From: JBGSZX01 sp964640545
GTDB taxonomy: Bacteria > Bdellovibrionota > UBA2428
DNA: 49,812 bases
Assembly: GCA_964640545.1 (NCBI GenBank)
Contig: CAZXHL010000010.1
Location: forward strand, 1 to 49,812
Reading direction: 5' to 3'
The position numbers were made by a program, and so were the translations under genes. Position 1 is the first letter of the stretch; every line of letters begins with the position of its first letter. Shown in pieces: positions 26,056 through 33,971 of this stretch. The notes beneath the pieces were generated by a model. That model had not been told where the DNA came from. It searched no databases and was given only the letters and a program-made list of their open reading frames with translations.

Positions 26056-27476
26056 TGGTATGCTTTTTCGCTAAGCGTTTCCTGCATTCCAATGACTTTG
26101 ATTTCGTATTCAGGAAAGTTTTTCTTAAGTAGTGGACGAATTTCTTTTGAATCGCCAACCAATACCATAACTCTCGTAGCCTTAGCCCAATTTGATTGAA
26201 AGTAGTTGCGAATATCATCTCGACCAATCGACCAATCCGATGGCTTGGTCTTCATGAATTCAGGACTAAGCTCTCCCTCAGCGACAGCCTTGCGAAGAGC
26301 TAATCTCGCCGAAGCCGAAGAGTTATCGAGAATATGCCCAAAGCGAAAGCTCTGCCACTGCCTCTTCCAGACATCTTCAGGCAAAACCTTAAATACATCC
26401 GCCTCTGCATAAGCAGCCGTTTGAATTTCGGCAATAACCTCCAAAGCCTCTTTGTTTTTCTCACGAACTGGGTTTGTTAAAAAACCAACGGCTGGGTGGC
26501 CTAAATAGAATTTTTGAAGTGGAGAAACGGTGTAAGCCAGTCCTCTTTTGTTTCTGATTTCATCACCGAAGTAAGAGCCTAATCCAGAAAAGCCAAGAAT
26601 GTGTCCACCAAAATGAAGGGCTAACTCTTCTTGAGTATCTACAGGAAACTCATCAAATACGCCTGTTGTAAAAACTATGGTCTGAGATCTTCCTGATTTT
26701 TCAACAATAATGGCCGTCTTCTTCCCAGAATCAGCTTCATTTTTCTCTGGTGTTTTAAGCATCGATCTATTGATAGCGCCCTTCGATATCTTTCCGTGAT
26801 TAGAAAAAACTCTAGCCAAAATCTTTTCAGCCAATGCCTCATAATCTTTGGGGCCCACATACCCTGCCCATAGATCAGCCTCCTGATTCAATGTAGCTTG
26901 AGCTAGGCTTTTGATGCTGAGGTTTGTTACCCCCTGAAGACCTTCCAATAGAACCGGGTACAGTCCAAAGTTTTTGATCCCAAGCCAGCGTCTTCCCGTT
27001 GAAGCCGCAAGCCCCATGTCTGAATCCAAACTTCCCTTAAGGGCCGAATCCATTTTGAGTTTTGCCTTCTCAACGGTTTCTGGATTGATTCTTGGTCTCT
27101 TCCAGTTTTCTTCGACAAGTCCGATGAGTGGCTCATAGTCCTTGCCTTCGATAATCGGGAATGTGAGCCCCCAAGAAGAAGTATCACGACCAGCACCAAA
27201 GGAAACCGACGCCCCGAAAGACATCATTGCATCGAGAAACTCTTGCTTGGTCAAACGTTCTGTTCCGTCTTCTAGAATCTCAGAGTAAAGAGCCATAGAG
27301 GCCGCCTTCACTTGTGAATCCGACAGCATTCCCGTCGGAAACATCACCTGCAAGGAAAACAACGGAAGTGGATCGGTCTCATGATCTAAGTAAATTTTTG
27401 CCTCTGAATTAACAGCCGCAAACAAGGCGCATAAAGTGAGAGTAGATCTGATCATTTTATTTTTAAATATATTCAT
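26052..27476 (-). CDS. M16 peptidase-like protein without zinc motif (non-catalytic partner)
   Basis: About 474 residues with a signal peptide (TLCALFAAVNSEA) and the M16 fold. At the first-domain site that would hold HxxEH the sequence reads AASMALYSEILEDGTE, so the zinc ligands are missing. In two-gene bacterial M16 systems one chain is catalytic and the other structural; here the upstream gene has the intact motif. The ATG at 27476 has AGGTG at good spacing and is preferred over a GTG at 27485. It follows the catalytic partner gene after 16 bp. Confidence 0.82.
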   Translation of the reverse strand: MNIFKNKMIRSTLTLCALFAAVNSEAKIYLDHETDPLPLFSLQVMFPTGMLSDSQVKAASMALYSEILEDGTERLTKQEFLDAMMSFGASVSFGAGRDTSSWGLTFPIIEGKDYEPLIGLVEENWKRPRINPETVEKAKLKMDSALKGSLDSDMGLAASTGRRWLGIKNFGLYPVLLEGLQGVTNLSIKSLAQATLNQEADLWAGYVGPKDYEALAEKILARVFSNHGKISKGAINRSMLKTPEKNEADSGKKTAIIVEKSGRSQTIVFTTGVFDEFPVDTQEELALHFGGHILGFSGLGSYFGDEIRNKRGLAYTVSPLQKFYLGHPAVGFLTNPVREKNKEALEVIAEIQTAAYAEADVFKVLPEDVWKRQWQSFRFGHILDNSSASARLALRKAVAEGELSPEFMKTKPSDWSIGRDDIRNYFQSNWAKATRVMVLVGDSKEIRPLLKKNFPEYEIKVIGMQETLSEKAYQ

Positions 27477-27492
27477 TATTTTCACCTAGTCC

Positions 27493-28884
27493 TTATTTCC
27501 TAAACACACGTTTTTTAAACGGAGCACTTTTCTTAGATGGTTTCAAGATCACTCGAGTCTTCGCTCGATTACCCCAGTCGTCCCAAACGGCTCTCACCTG
27601 ATCGAGAGTCACAGTTTTAATCTGGTCCATAAAAGCAAAGCCATGCATAGGATCATTGGCCGTGACAGCATTATAAGCCAGACTCTCAGCAACCCCCATT
27701 GGCTCACGAAGCTCGCCTAGGTGATACTCGAGATAGTAGAGCTTGATGCCCTCTAGCCTTTCTGAATTCAACCACGTTGGAAACTTTTTCAATGCAGCAT
27801 CATAAGCCTTCTCAAGCTGCGCAATGCTGACACCAGGATTACCCGTCAGGCGGATCGTTGAAAGAGAGGGATCGACCAAGAAATAGCAAGAATCACTCAC
27901 ACTACGTGCAATTTTCTTCTCAACAAGCTCGCTAGGCAAGTAACCCAACTTACTATCAGCCAGCAACGAGCACAAAAGCATTTCCGCAGCATTTTGTTTG
28001 TTCATGAGGCCTGGTGAAAATCTAGCGTCGGCCATATGAACTGTTTCCGTTTGAAAAGGAATGACAACTCGTCTGTCCTTGCGCTTCAACTGCTCACTGC
28101 GGATCACCGGCTCAACCCAGTTCTCTCGATCGAATTCACCATAGTGTTGATCCAAAGTGTTAAGAGCTTCTTTGATCTTGAAATCGCCAACCAATGCAAG
28201 AGTGGCGCGGTTCGGAGCATAATATCTTTTGTAGAAATCAAGAGCATCCTGAGTGGTCATAGCATCCAGGTCCTCCTGCCAGCCAATTGGACCAGTTTGG
28301 TATGGGTGAGAATCAAAGGCTTGCTGGAAAAGCTCCCAACTAAGTCTGCCGGCTGGCGTATCAACGGTTCTCATCTTACGCTCGGAAACAACTGCGCCTC
28401 TTTCCGTTTTAAAAACTTCTTCGCTGAGCTGAAGTTTTCTCATACGCTCCGATTCAAACTGAGCGACTTCATTGAAAACCTCTTTAGGCACAAGTTGATG
28501 GTAAAGAGTTAGGTCAAAACTTGTGAAGGCATTGAAGCGATCGCCCCACCCTGACAAAGTTTTAAACGGCTCTGGAAAGTTCGGAGTACCTCGAAACATC
28601 ATGTGTTCAAACAAATGAGCAAGCCCTGTTCGTCCCGGAGCTTCAAACCTTGACCCCACCCCAAAAGCTGTAACATAGGCAATCACGCCAGTGTTAGGTC
28701 TAGACTCAAGCAAGACCTTCATTCCAGAGCGAAGATGTTCATACTCTTGCACCACAATCCCCTTAAAGGGCTCATAAGTATTCTTGTGAACGAAGCCTTT
28801 GTATTCCTTCGGCGCAGAGTTGCCCCCCAAAGTCGCGCAGGCTGATAGAAAGACAAATAGAAGTAATGATAGGATTTTTCTCAT
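27493..28884 (-). CDS. M16-family zinc peptidase, lipoprotein
   Basis: A 463-residue periplasmic peptidase anchored as a lipoprotein (lipobox FLSAC, Cys16). It has the inverted zinc motif HLFEH (His90, Glu93, His94) inside GRTGLAHLFEHMMFRGT, and the later RGAVVSERKMR region that supplies the third metal ligand. M16 enzymes degrade peptides in an enclosed chamber formed with a partner chain, here probably the motif-less protein encoded next. The operon order is catalytic M16, non-catalytic M16, hypothetical protein. Confidence 0.92.
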   Translation of the reverse strand: MRKILSLLLFVFLSACATLGGNSAPKEYKGFVHKNTYEPFKGIVVQEYEHLRSGMKVLLESRPNTGVIAYVTAFGVGSRFEAPGRTGLAHLFEHMMFRGTPNFPEPFKTLSGWGDRFNAFTSFDLTLYHQLVPKEVFNEVAQFESERMRKLQLSEEVFKTERGAVVSERKMRTVDTPAGRLSWELFQQAFDSHPYQTGPIGWQEDLDAMTTQDALDFYKRYYAPNRATLALVGDFKIKEALNTLDQHYGEFDRENWVEPVIRSEQLKRKDRRVVIPFQTETVHMADARFSPGLMNKQNAAEMLLCSLLADSKLGYLPSELVEKKIARSVSDSCYFLVDPSLSTIRLTGNPGVSIAQLEKAYDAALKKFPTWLNSERLEGIKLYYLEYHLGELREPMGVAESLAYNAVTANDPMHGFAFMDQIKTVTLDQVRAVWDDWGNRAKTRVILKPSKKSAPFKKRVFRK

Positions 28885-28961
28885 ACAATGAGTTTGACTC
28901 CTCTTACGAAAACTCGCAAGTCACTCTATAGAATATGAAAGTCAAAGCTCAGGCGGTCGAC

Positions 28962-29603
28962 CTATCTTCGAAAACAAGTGGCGACTTCCGGCAACATTTT
29001 ACCCAAAAGCTCACGCGAGGCGTCAGCCCCCTCGAAAAAGTCACGGATTTCTGTCGATGAGACCTCCATCACTTTTTCTGTCATAACTCGCCAAACACAA
29101 AGACTTCTGAGCCCTGGACTCACTCTCTCAATGAGGCTCATCTCCACCTTTCCACGAGGGAAGACCCAAAACTCTTCAATTTTTTCTAGAAGTGCATCAA
29201 TATGCTTCCACTTTTCAAGCCCATCAAGACAATCATCCCCCACACACAAAGCCCACGGCTCGTCAGGGTATTGTTCCGACAATTTACTGAGGGTATCAAA
29301 AGTATAAGTTGCCTTGGACTGTTCAAGCTCGAGCCATTCGATTTGAATTTTCTCAAGGCCCTGAACATTTCGACTTTTGAGTGAGGACATCCAAGCTTCC
29401 ATAACTTGATAGATAAATTTATTCTTATCGACAGGTGCACCTCTCAAGAGAATCTGAGAGCTTTCCTTGAGCGGATTTTGGTAGGTTGGAACGAGGTGCA
29501 CAGCTTTGACTTCTGGTTTTGCAAGCAGAGCCAGAAGCATTTCGTCATGACCCAAATGGGGAGGGTAGAAAGAACCACCAAAATAAACTCGGTATGCTTT
29601 CAT
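28962..29603 (-). CDS. nadD: Nicotinate-nucleotide adenylyltransferase NadD
   Basis: About 213 residues. The nucleotidyltransferase motif GGSFYPPHLGH is near the N-terminus and VSSTEIRDFF near the C-terminus, both diagnostic for NadD. The enzyme adenylates nicotinate mononucleotide in NAD synthesis. The gene follows obgE by about 16 bases, in the common rplU-rpmA-obgE-nadD order. The start could be the ATG at 29603 or a TTG two codons earlier. Confidence 0.9.
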   Translation of the reverse strand: MKAYRVYFGGSFYPPHLGHDEMLLALLAKPEVKAVHLVPTYQNPLKESSQILLRGAPVDKNKFIYQVMEAWMSSLKSRNVQGLEKIQIEWLELEQSKATYTFDTLSKLSEQYPDEPWALCVGDDCLDGLEKWKHIDALLEKIEEFWVFPRGKVEMSLIERVSPGLRSLCVWRVMTEKVMEVSSTEIRDFFEGADASRELLGKMLPEVATCFRR

Positions 29604-29619
29604 CCTCAATCAACGGCCT

Positions 29620-30852
29620 CTAGAATTCTTCTTCCTCTGAGAGAACTTCATCATTCCCATCAGCATCAAATTCTGTGTTGTCATCAAAAACAAAGCCATC
29701 ATCTTCGTCTTCATCACCAAAGAGTTCGGCATTTCCATAGCTAACAACCGATGAAACGTGGTTTTTGTATTCGCGAGGTCCAAGCCCAATAAGTTCGAGG
29801 CTGATCATGTTCTTCAGGTCTTCAAGACCATAGCTGCTCGCTGAAGAAATCAAACAAGTCTTCTTCAGGAGATTCTCTGCATCAATCGCCTCAAACAAAG
29901 AAACGATTCCTTTTTCTTGAAGTTCTGGAATCGCTTTCAATGCCTCGATCTTTTTGTCGGGGCTATCGCCAGCCTCATTCAAAATATCTTGCCAAATATC
30001 AGCCTTTGTCAACGCCACACACATTGGCAGCGCACCAACGTCTGCAGAATACTGACGTAGCTCTTGAAGCAATGTCTTAAACTCAACGTCAAGCTCTCGC
30101 CCTGTATAGGGATCAAGATCAAGCATCACAATCAAAGCTCTCGTACGCTCAGCATGTCTTAGGAATCGATGCCCTAAGCCCTTACCTTCACTAGCGCCTT
30201 CAATAATTCCTGGAATGTCAGCAAGAACAAAGTCAATATCACTACCACGCACTACGCCCAAATTTGGAACCAAAGTCGTGAAGGGATAATTTCCAATCTT
30301 AGGACGAGCCGAGCTCCATTTGCTGATCAAGGTGCTCTTTCCAGCATTCGGAAAACCAATTAAGGCCACGTCCGCAAGAAGCTTGAGTTCCATACGGTAT
30401 TTGACGGGTTTACCAGGAAGGCCCGGCTGCGCATACTCTGGGGCTTGTCTCGTGGAAGTTGCAAAGTGTCTGTTGCCCAGACCGCCTTTACCACCTCTTA
30501 GTAGCATCACCTTTTTTTCAGGCTCCACTAAGTCAGCAAGCAATTCTCCGGTTTCGTTATCAAAGATCAACGTTCCCACTGGAACTTTAATCTCGAGATC
30601 CACACCACCACGACCATTCTTGTCGTTACCCATTCCTGGCTTTCCGTTTTCTGCGGCGTATTTGGTGATGTATTTGAAGTCTAGAAGACTTTGCATTTGG
30701 TGAGTCGCAATAAAATATACGTCTCCGCCTTTGCCACCGTCTCCGCCATCAGGCCCCATTTTGGGCTTGTATTTCTCACGGCGAAAATGCACGCAGCCAG
30801 GCGCTCCGTCCCCACTTCGTACATCAATTCTAACTTCATCAATAAACTTCAT
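29620..30852 (-). CDS. obgE: Obg-family GTPase ObgE/CgtA
   Basis: A 410-residue ribosome-associated GTPase. The N-terminal glycine-rich Obg fold (about 1-158, GDGGKGGDVYF and GGKGGLGN) is followed by a G domain with GFPNAGKST, DIPGI and TKAD. A C-terminal region ends in a very acidic tail (DEDEDDG... EEEEF), as in many proteobacterial Obg proteins. It acts in 50S assembly and the stringent response. The SD AAGGA precedes the ATG. A terminator-like hairpin separates it from rpmA. Confidence 0.97.
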   Translation of the reverse strand: MKFIDEVRIDVRSGDGAPGCVHFRREKYKPKMGPDGGDGGKGGDVYFIATHQMQSLLDFKYITKYAAENGKPGMGNDKNGRGGVDLEIKVPVGTLIFDNETGELLADLVEPEKKVMLLRGGKGGLGNRHFATSTRQAPEYAQPGLPGKPVKYRMELKLLADVALIGFPNAGKSTLISKWSSARPKIGNYPFTTLVPNLGVVRGSDIDFVLADIPGIIEGASEGKGLGHRFLRHAERTRALIVMLDLDPYTGRELDVEFKTLLQELRQYSADVGALPMCVALTKADIWQDILNEAGDSPDKKIEALKAIPELQEKGIVSLFEAIDAENLLKKTCLISSASSYGLEDLKNMISLELIGLGPREYKNHVSSVVSYGNAELFGDEDEDDGFVFDDNTEFDADGNDEVLSEEEEF

Positions 30853-30867
30853 ACTGTCCTTAGCGAA

Positions 30868-30903
30868 TAAAAAAGGCGGGTCTCTAAATTATAGAGAACC
30901 GCC
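30868..30903 (-). terminator. Terminator or attenuator between rpmA and obgE
   Basis: On the minus strand GGCGGTTCTCTA pairs with TAGAGACCCGCC (30875-30903, one mismatch), followed by six T. It lies 16 bases before the obgE start. Another GGCGGATCTC stretch upstream (about 30926-30935) could pair alternatively, so read-through may be regulated. Confidence 0.7.
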
Positions 30904-30958
30904 GTGTGGGTCGAAGCGAGCGAGATCCGCCTTTCAAAATGCAATATAAGATTCTGCC

Positions 30959-31222
30959 TTACGCAGAAGTTACAGGCAAAATAGCTACTTTTGTTGGGCC
31001 ATTTGAGTGCTTCTTAAATTGAACTTCACCGTCAATCAAAGCAAACAAAGTGTGGTCACGCCCCATACCCATGTTTTTACCTGCGTGAAACTTCGTTCCA
31101 CGTTGGCGAACGATAATGCTTCCAGCACTTACAGTTTCACCACCAAAGCGTTTCACACCCAACATTTTTGGGTTTGAATCACGTCCGTTTTTAGTACTAC
31201 CACCAGCTTTCTTCGATGCCAT
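30959..31222 (-). CDS. rpmA: 50S ribosomal protein L27
   Basis: An 87-residue basic L27 beginning MASKKAGGSTKNGRDSN, with GVKRFGGE..AGSIIVRQRGTKFHAG and GRDHTLFA, all diagnostic. The N-terminus starts directly with the mature-type sequence and needs no cleavage. AGGA lies before the ATG. It is the second gene of the rplU cluster. Confidence 0.98.
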   Translation of the reverse strand: MASKKAGGSTKNGRDSNPKMLGVKRFGGETVSAGSIIVRQRGTKFHAGKNMGMGRDHTLFALIDGEVQFKKHSNGPTKVAILPVTSA

Positions 31223-31263
31223 AGTCTTGTCCTAGCCTTTCCTAATTTACAAATCAGCAGCGA

Positions 31264-31638
31264 TTAAGCCGTGATCTTTTTCACCAACAAACGAGTTTGT
31301 GGTTGTCTGTGTCCCATAGTCTTTTTTGAGTTTTGACGGCGACGAGAGTGACGGATCAAAATCTTTTTATCCAAAGTTTGTTGTAAAACTTCGAACTCAA
31401 CTTTTGCTCCAGCAACTTGTGGTTGACCAAGCTTCAAATCAGCAGGTCCTTTCGCCACAAAAAGAACGTCTTCAGCCGTCCATTTCGCGCCAGGCTCAAC
31501 TTCAAGCTTTTCAGTTAAAATCATATCGCCTTCAGCGACACGGTATTGCTTACCGCCAGTGCGAATGACCGCGTAAGGGAATTTGAGTGTGTCCTTAGAA
31601 GAACTTTTAGAAGAACCTTTAGAATCGGTAACAGACAT
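31264..31638 (-). CDS. rplU: 50S ribosomal protein L21 with short N-terminal extension
   Basis: A 124-residue L21. The core begins at KFPYAVIRTGGKQYRVAEGD and ends with RRRQNSKKTMGHRQPQTRLLVKKI, characteristic of L21. About twenty Ser/Lys/Asp-rich residues precede the core and are absent from typical L21 (about 103 residues). A reading from 31704 would add 22 more residues. I prefer the ATG at 31638, with AAAGGATAG upstream. It is the first gene of the rplU-rpmA-obgE-nadD group. Confidence 0.95.
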   Translation of the reverse strand: MSVTDSKGSSKSSSKDTLKFPYAVIRTGGKQYRVAEGDMILTEKLEVEPGAKWTAEDVLFVAKGPADLKLGQPQVAGAKVEFEVLQQTLDKKILIRHSRRRQNSKKTMGHRQPQTRLLVKKITA

Positions 31639-31738
31639 ATCTATCCTTTCAACCGTTGGTAACTTCAAAAGGCCGCACCTATCTAGAGGATTTTGGCGCA
31701 CCAACGCAGGTAGATGTGTTCGTATATTTCGGGGGTTG

Positions 31739-31744
31739 TGTCAA
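31739..31744 (-). promoter_or_regulatory. -35 box candidate for the rplU operon
   Basis: A perfect TTGACA on the minus strand lies about 100 bases before the rplU start, but no good -10 lies at 16-18 bases (GAACAC). It is a weak promoter candidate only. Confidence 0.3.
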
Positions 31745-31751
31745 CGAATAA

Positions 31752-31768
31752 GAGCCGGCAAGCGGCTC
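31752..31768 (-). terminator. Short hairpin at the end of the zinc-ribbon gene
   Basis: GAGCCG/CGGCTC with a 5-base loop overlaps the stop codon of the gene at 31767 and is followed on the minus strand by TTATT. It is a weak intrinsic terminator. Confidence 0.4.
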
Positions 31769-32009
31769 AATTGAGAGCGTATTTGCGCTCTGGAATAGCT
31801 TGGCCACAAGCTGAGCAACAAGCTTTTTCATGAATGACGTTCTGCATGTAGTAGGACGCATGAGTAAATTTGAGAGGATTGCCACAACTGCCGCAATCCC
31901 TGTGCTGAGCCAGGAAGGTCTCGCGACGTTTCTGATCCTTGAAGCTTTTGATTTTATTAAGAATTTGATCTCTATCTTCTAGGGAGTTTAAAAAATCACG
32001 AACTTTCAT
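31767..32009 (-). CDS. Small zinc-ribbon protein (hypothetical)
   Basis: An 80-residue protein. Its N-terminal half is charged and helical (MKVRDFLNSLEDRDQILNKI) and the C-terminal half holds two CxxC pairs (CGSCG and CSACG) that would bind one zinc ion. It has an excellent SD (AGGAGGTG) six bases before the ATG, supporting real expression. It could be a nucleic-acid-binding or regulatory protein; no family was recognised. Confidence 0.75.
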   Translation of the reverse strand: MKVRDFLNSLEDRDQILNKIKSFKDQKRRETFLAQHRDCGSCGNPLKFTHASYYMQNVIHEKACCSACGQAIPERKYALN

Positions 32010-32166
32010 ATGGCACCTCCTGTGTCCTACCCCCTTCCATTCGGCGCCAATTCGAGGGAGCTTGAGGCTTTTGTTAAGAAAAGGTTAAGACTGGTGCAGC
32101 GCAGCACCAGCCCAGCACATTCTGGACTTGGCAAATGGCCAGCTGACGGGCTTTGTTAGGGGGCTC

Positions 32167-32643
32167 ATGACGAATCGTGATCACGCGGAATATTTGGAGA
32201 CCTTAGGCTTTGAAGCCAGGCCCCACCTCAGACAAGGTGAAAGCCTGACAGAGCCATCGCCCTCAGACGGCCTGCCCAACTGGGACGAATCTGCAGGACA
32301 GAGTCCAAACGCTCCCGCTAAGGCCTGGCTCTTTGTGCTCGATCACGCATCACAGAGCCAACCTCTAGCCCTAGAGCTCTTCGACAAAATGCTCGGCGCC
32401 TTAAAACTAAACCGCGACGACATCGAAACGACATTTGCACGCAACGAAGGGGAACTTAGAGAGCGACTCGAAACTCATTCCGGATACAAAATCTGCGTGA
32501 TGATGGGCCACTCGTATGGTGCGAGCCTCAACGCTCCCCGAAGTTTTGCGACACGCTCCCCCGCAGAATGTCTCCTCAATACCGATTTAAAGCGCCCCGT
32601 TTGGGAAACGCTTCAAGAAGCCGCAAAAAGCCTGCATTCCTAA
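32167..32643 (+). CDS. Hypothetical protein
   Basis: About 158 residues, cytoplasmic by appearance, with a Pro/Ser-rich linker near residues 25-50 and an alpha/beta C-terminal part (KAWLFVLDHASQSQPLALELFDKMLGAL, then YKICVMMGHSYGASL). The LxVMMGxxA-type segment is loosely reminiscent of phosphoribosyl or glycosylase folds, but I cannot assign it. The ATG at 32167 has a purine-rich TTAGGGGG upstream; a start at 32128 would add 13 residues. Confidence 0.6.
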   Translation: MTNRDHAEYLETLGFEARPHLRQGESLTEPSPSDGLPNWDESAGQSPNAPAKAWLFVLDHASQSQPLALELFDKMLGALKLNRDDIETTFARNEGELRERLETHSGYKICVMMGHSYGASLNAPRSFATRSPAECLLNTDLKRPVWETLQEAAKSLHS

Positions 32644-32688
32644 GCCCGAGCCTCAACAAAAGCCCATTTTTCTGACAAACTAATAGAT

Positions 32689-33966
32689 GTGGGGACTAAA
32701 CTTTTTTGCGCGAGATCGACGGGAATAATTTGCGCAGGCTTGCTTGCGTTCAACTCGCCTCCCACTTTCGCCAAGGCAACGTCAGCCACACCAACAAACC
32801 CAACCAAGATCCAAGGGCTTTCGCATATCAGAGTGCTTGTTGAAAAAATTTCTAACGACTCTGATGAAACCTTGGAAATTACCGGACAAGCCCTAGGCTC
32901 AAATGAGGGACACATTTTTCGATCTCGAAAAATTCAATGCTCGCAGAAAGTTTCGATCTCCTCTTCCCTCCTTTCCGTGAACGACATCACGCAGACCCCT
33001 TCGCAAATTGCCTGGTCCTGCGAGTCAGATCCTCATTCATGGATTCTAAAGAAACCCATTCAAATCAAAGATCGGTCTGACTTCGTTCAATACAAAAAAG
33101 CTTGGTATCGAGGGACGTTAGAAATTTACCCCACGGCTGACGCCCTCTACCTCATCAACCATGTTCCCATCGACGATTACATCGCCTCACTCATTCATGG
33201 CGAAATGCCTGAGACCTACAACATCGAAGCCCTGAAAGCACAAGCGGTTGCGGCTCGCAGTTATGCCGTAGCGCAAGCTCTCAAGAGAAGAAACTACGGT
33301 CTTGCTTGGGATGTCAAAGACAGTGACCGTGACCAAATGTATCCTGGGGCCCAGCGTGAAACTAGAGCGAGTCTGCAAGCTGCACTAAGCACGAAGGACG
33401 AATATCTCATCAGCGACGACCAAATTCTGAAAGCCTATTACTCAGCCGCTTCTGGCGGACATTCAGAACTACCGAGTTATGTTTGGGGACGCAAAGACGA
33501 AGACAAGCACTACGTCGCCAAGCCCAACCCTTGGGACAAAGGCCGCTATCAATGGAACATTGATCTTAGTTCGGGCATCTCAGCCCTCTGGCAGAAACTC
33601 GGCAAGCTCATTGATATTCAAGTGACCCACAGAACCGCGGGTTCAAGGGTAGAAAATATCAAGTTGATTGGGTCAATTCGGGAAATTGATTTGAGTCCTC
33701 GAGCTTTTGCTAAGCGACTCGGAATGGGCAGCTTCAAAAGTCTGAAGTTTGATATCACGAAGAACGAAAATGGATTCAAATTTGAAGGCGAAGGATGGGG
33801 TCACGGAGTCGGGCTCAGCCAAGTGGCCGCACAGAAGATGGCCCTAGCAGGCAATGGTTACAAAAAAATCTTAGCTTTTCATTATCCGAAAACTTCTATT
33901 GAAAATCTCCAGCGAAATAAAGTTCTTGAAGACAAGTCACTTCGCATTCCAGCCCACGCCAGGTAG
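32689..33966 (+). CDS. SpoIID/LytB-domain exported protein
   Basis: A 425-residue protein with a signal peptide (IICAGLLAFNSPPTFAKA) and a SpoIID domain: IHGEMPETYNIEALKAQAVAARSYA (with the Glu known in SpoIID to be catalytic), then YYSAASGGHSE and GWGHGVGLSQVAAQKMA. SpoIID-type enzymes are lytic transglycosylases that act on glycan strands stripped of peptides. In a non-sporulating Gram-negative this suggests septal or remodelling peptidoglycan work. The start is GTG with no obvious SD. It lies 45 bp after the preceding hypothetical gene. Confidence 0.88.
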   Translation: MGTKLFCARSTGIICAGLLAFNSPPTFAKATSATPTNPTKIQGLSHIRVLVEKISNDSDETLEITGQALGSNEGHIFRSRKIQCSQKVSISSSLLSVNDITQTPSQIAWSCESDPHSWILKKPIQIKDRSDFVQYKKAWYRGTLEIYPTADALYLINHVPIDDYIASLIHGEMPETYNIEALKAQAVAARSYAVAQALKRRNYGLAWDVKDSDRDQMYPGAQRETRASLQAALSTKDEYLISDDQILKAYYSAASGGHSELPSYVWGRKDEDKHYVAKPNPWDKGRYQWNIDLSSGISALWQKLGKLIDIQVTHRTAGSRVENIKLIGSIREIDLSPRAFAKRLGMGSFKSLKFDITKNENGFKFEGEGWGHGVGLSQVAAQKMALAGNGYKKILAFHYPKTSIENLQRNKVLEDKSLRIPAHAR

Positions 33967-33971
33967 ACACA

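Noticed and set aside
26675..29744. Long reading frames opposite the M16, nadD and obgE genes
   Set aside because: They lack SDs, have no domain signal and mirror the codon pattern of the real minus-strand genes.
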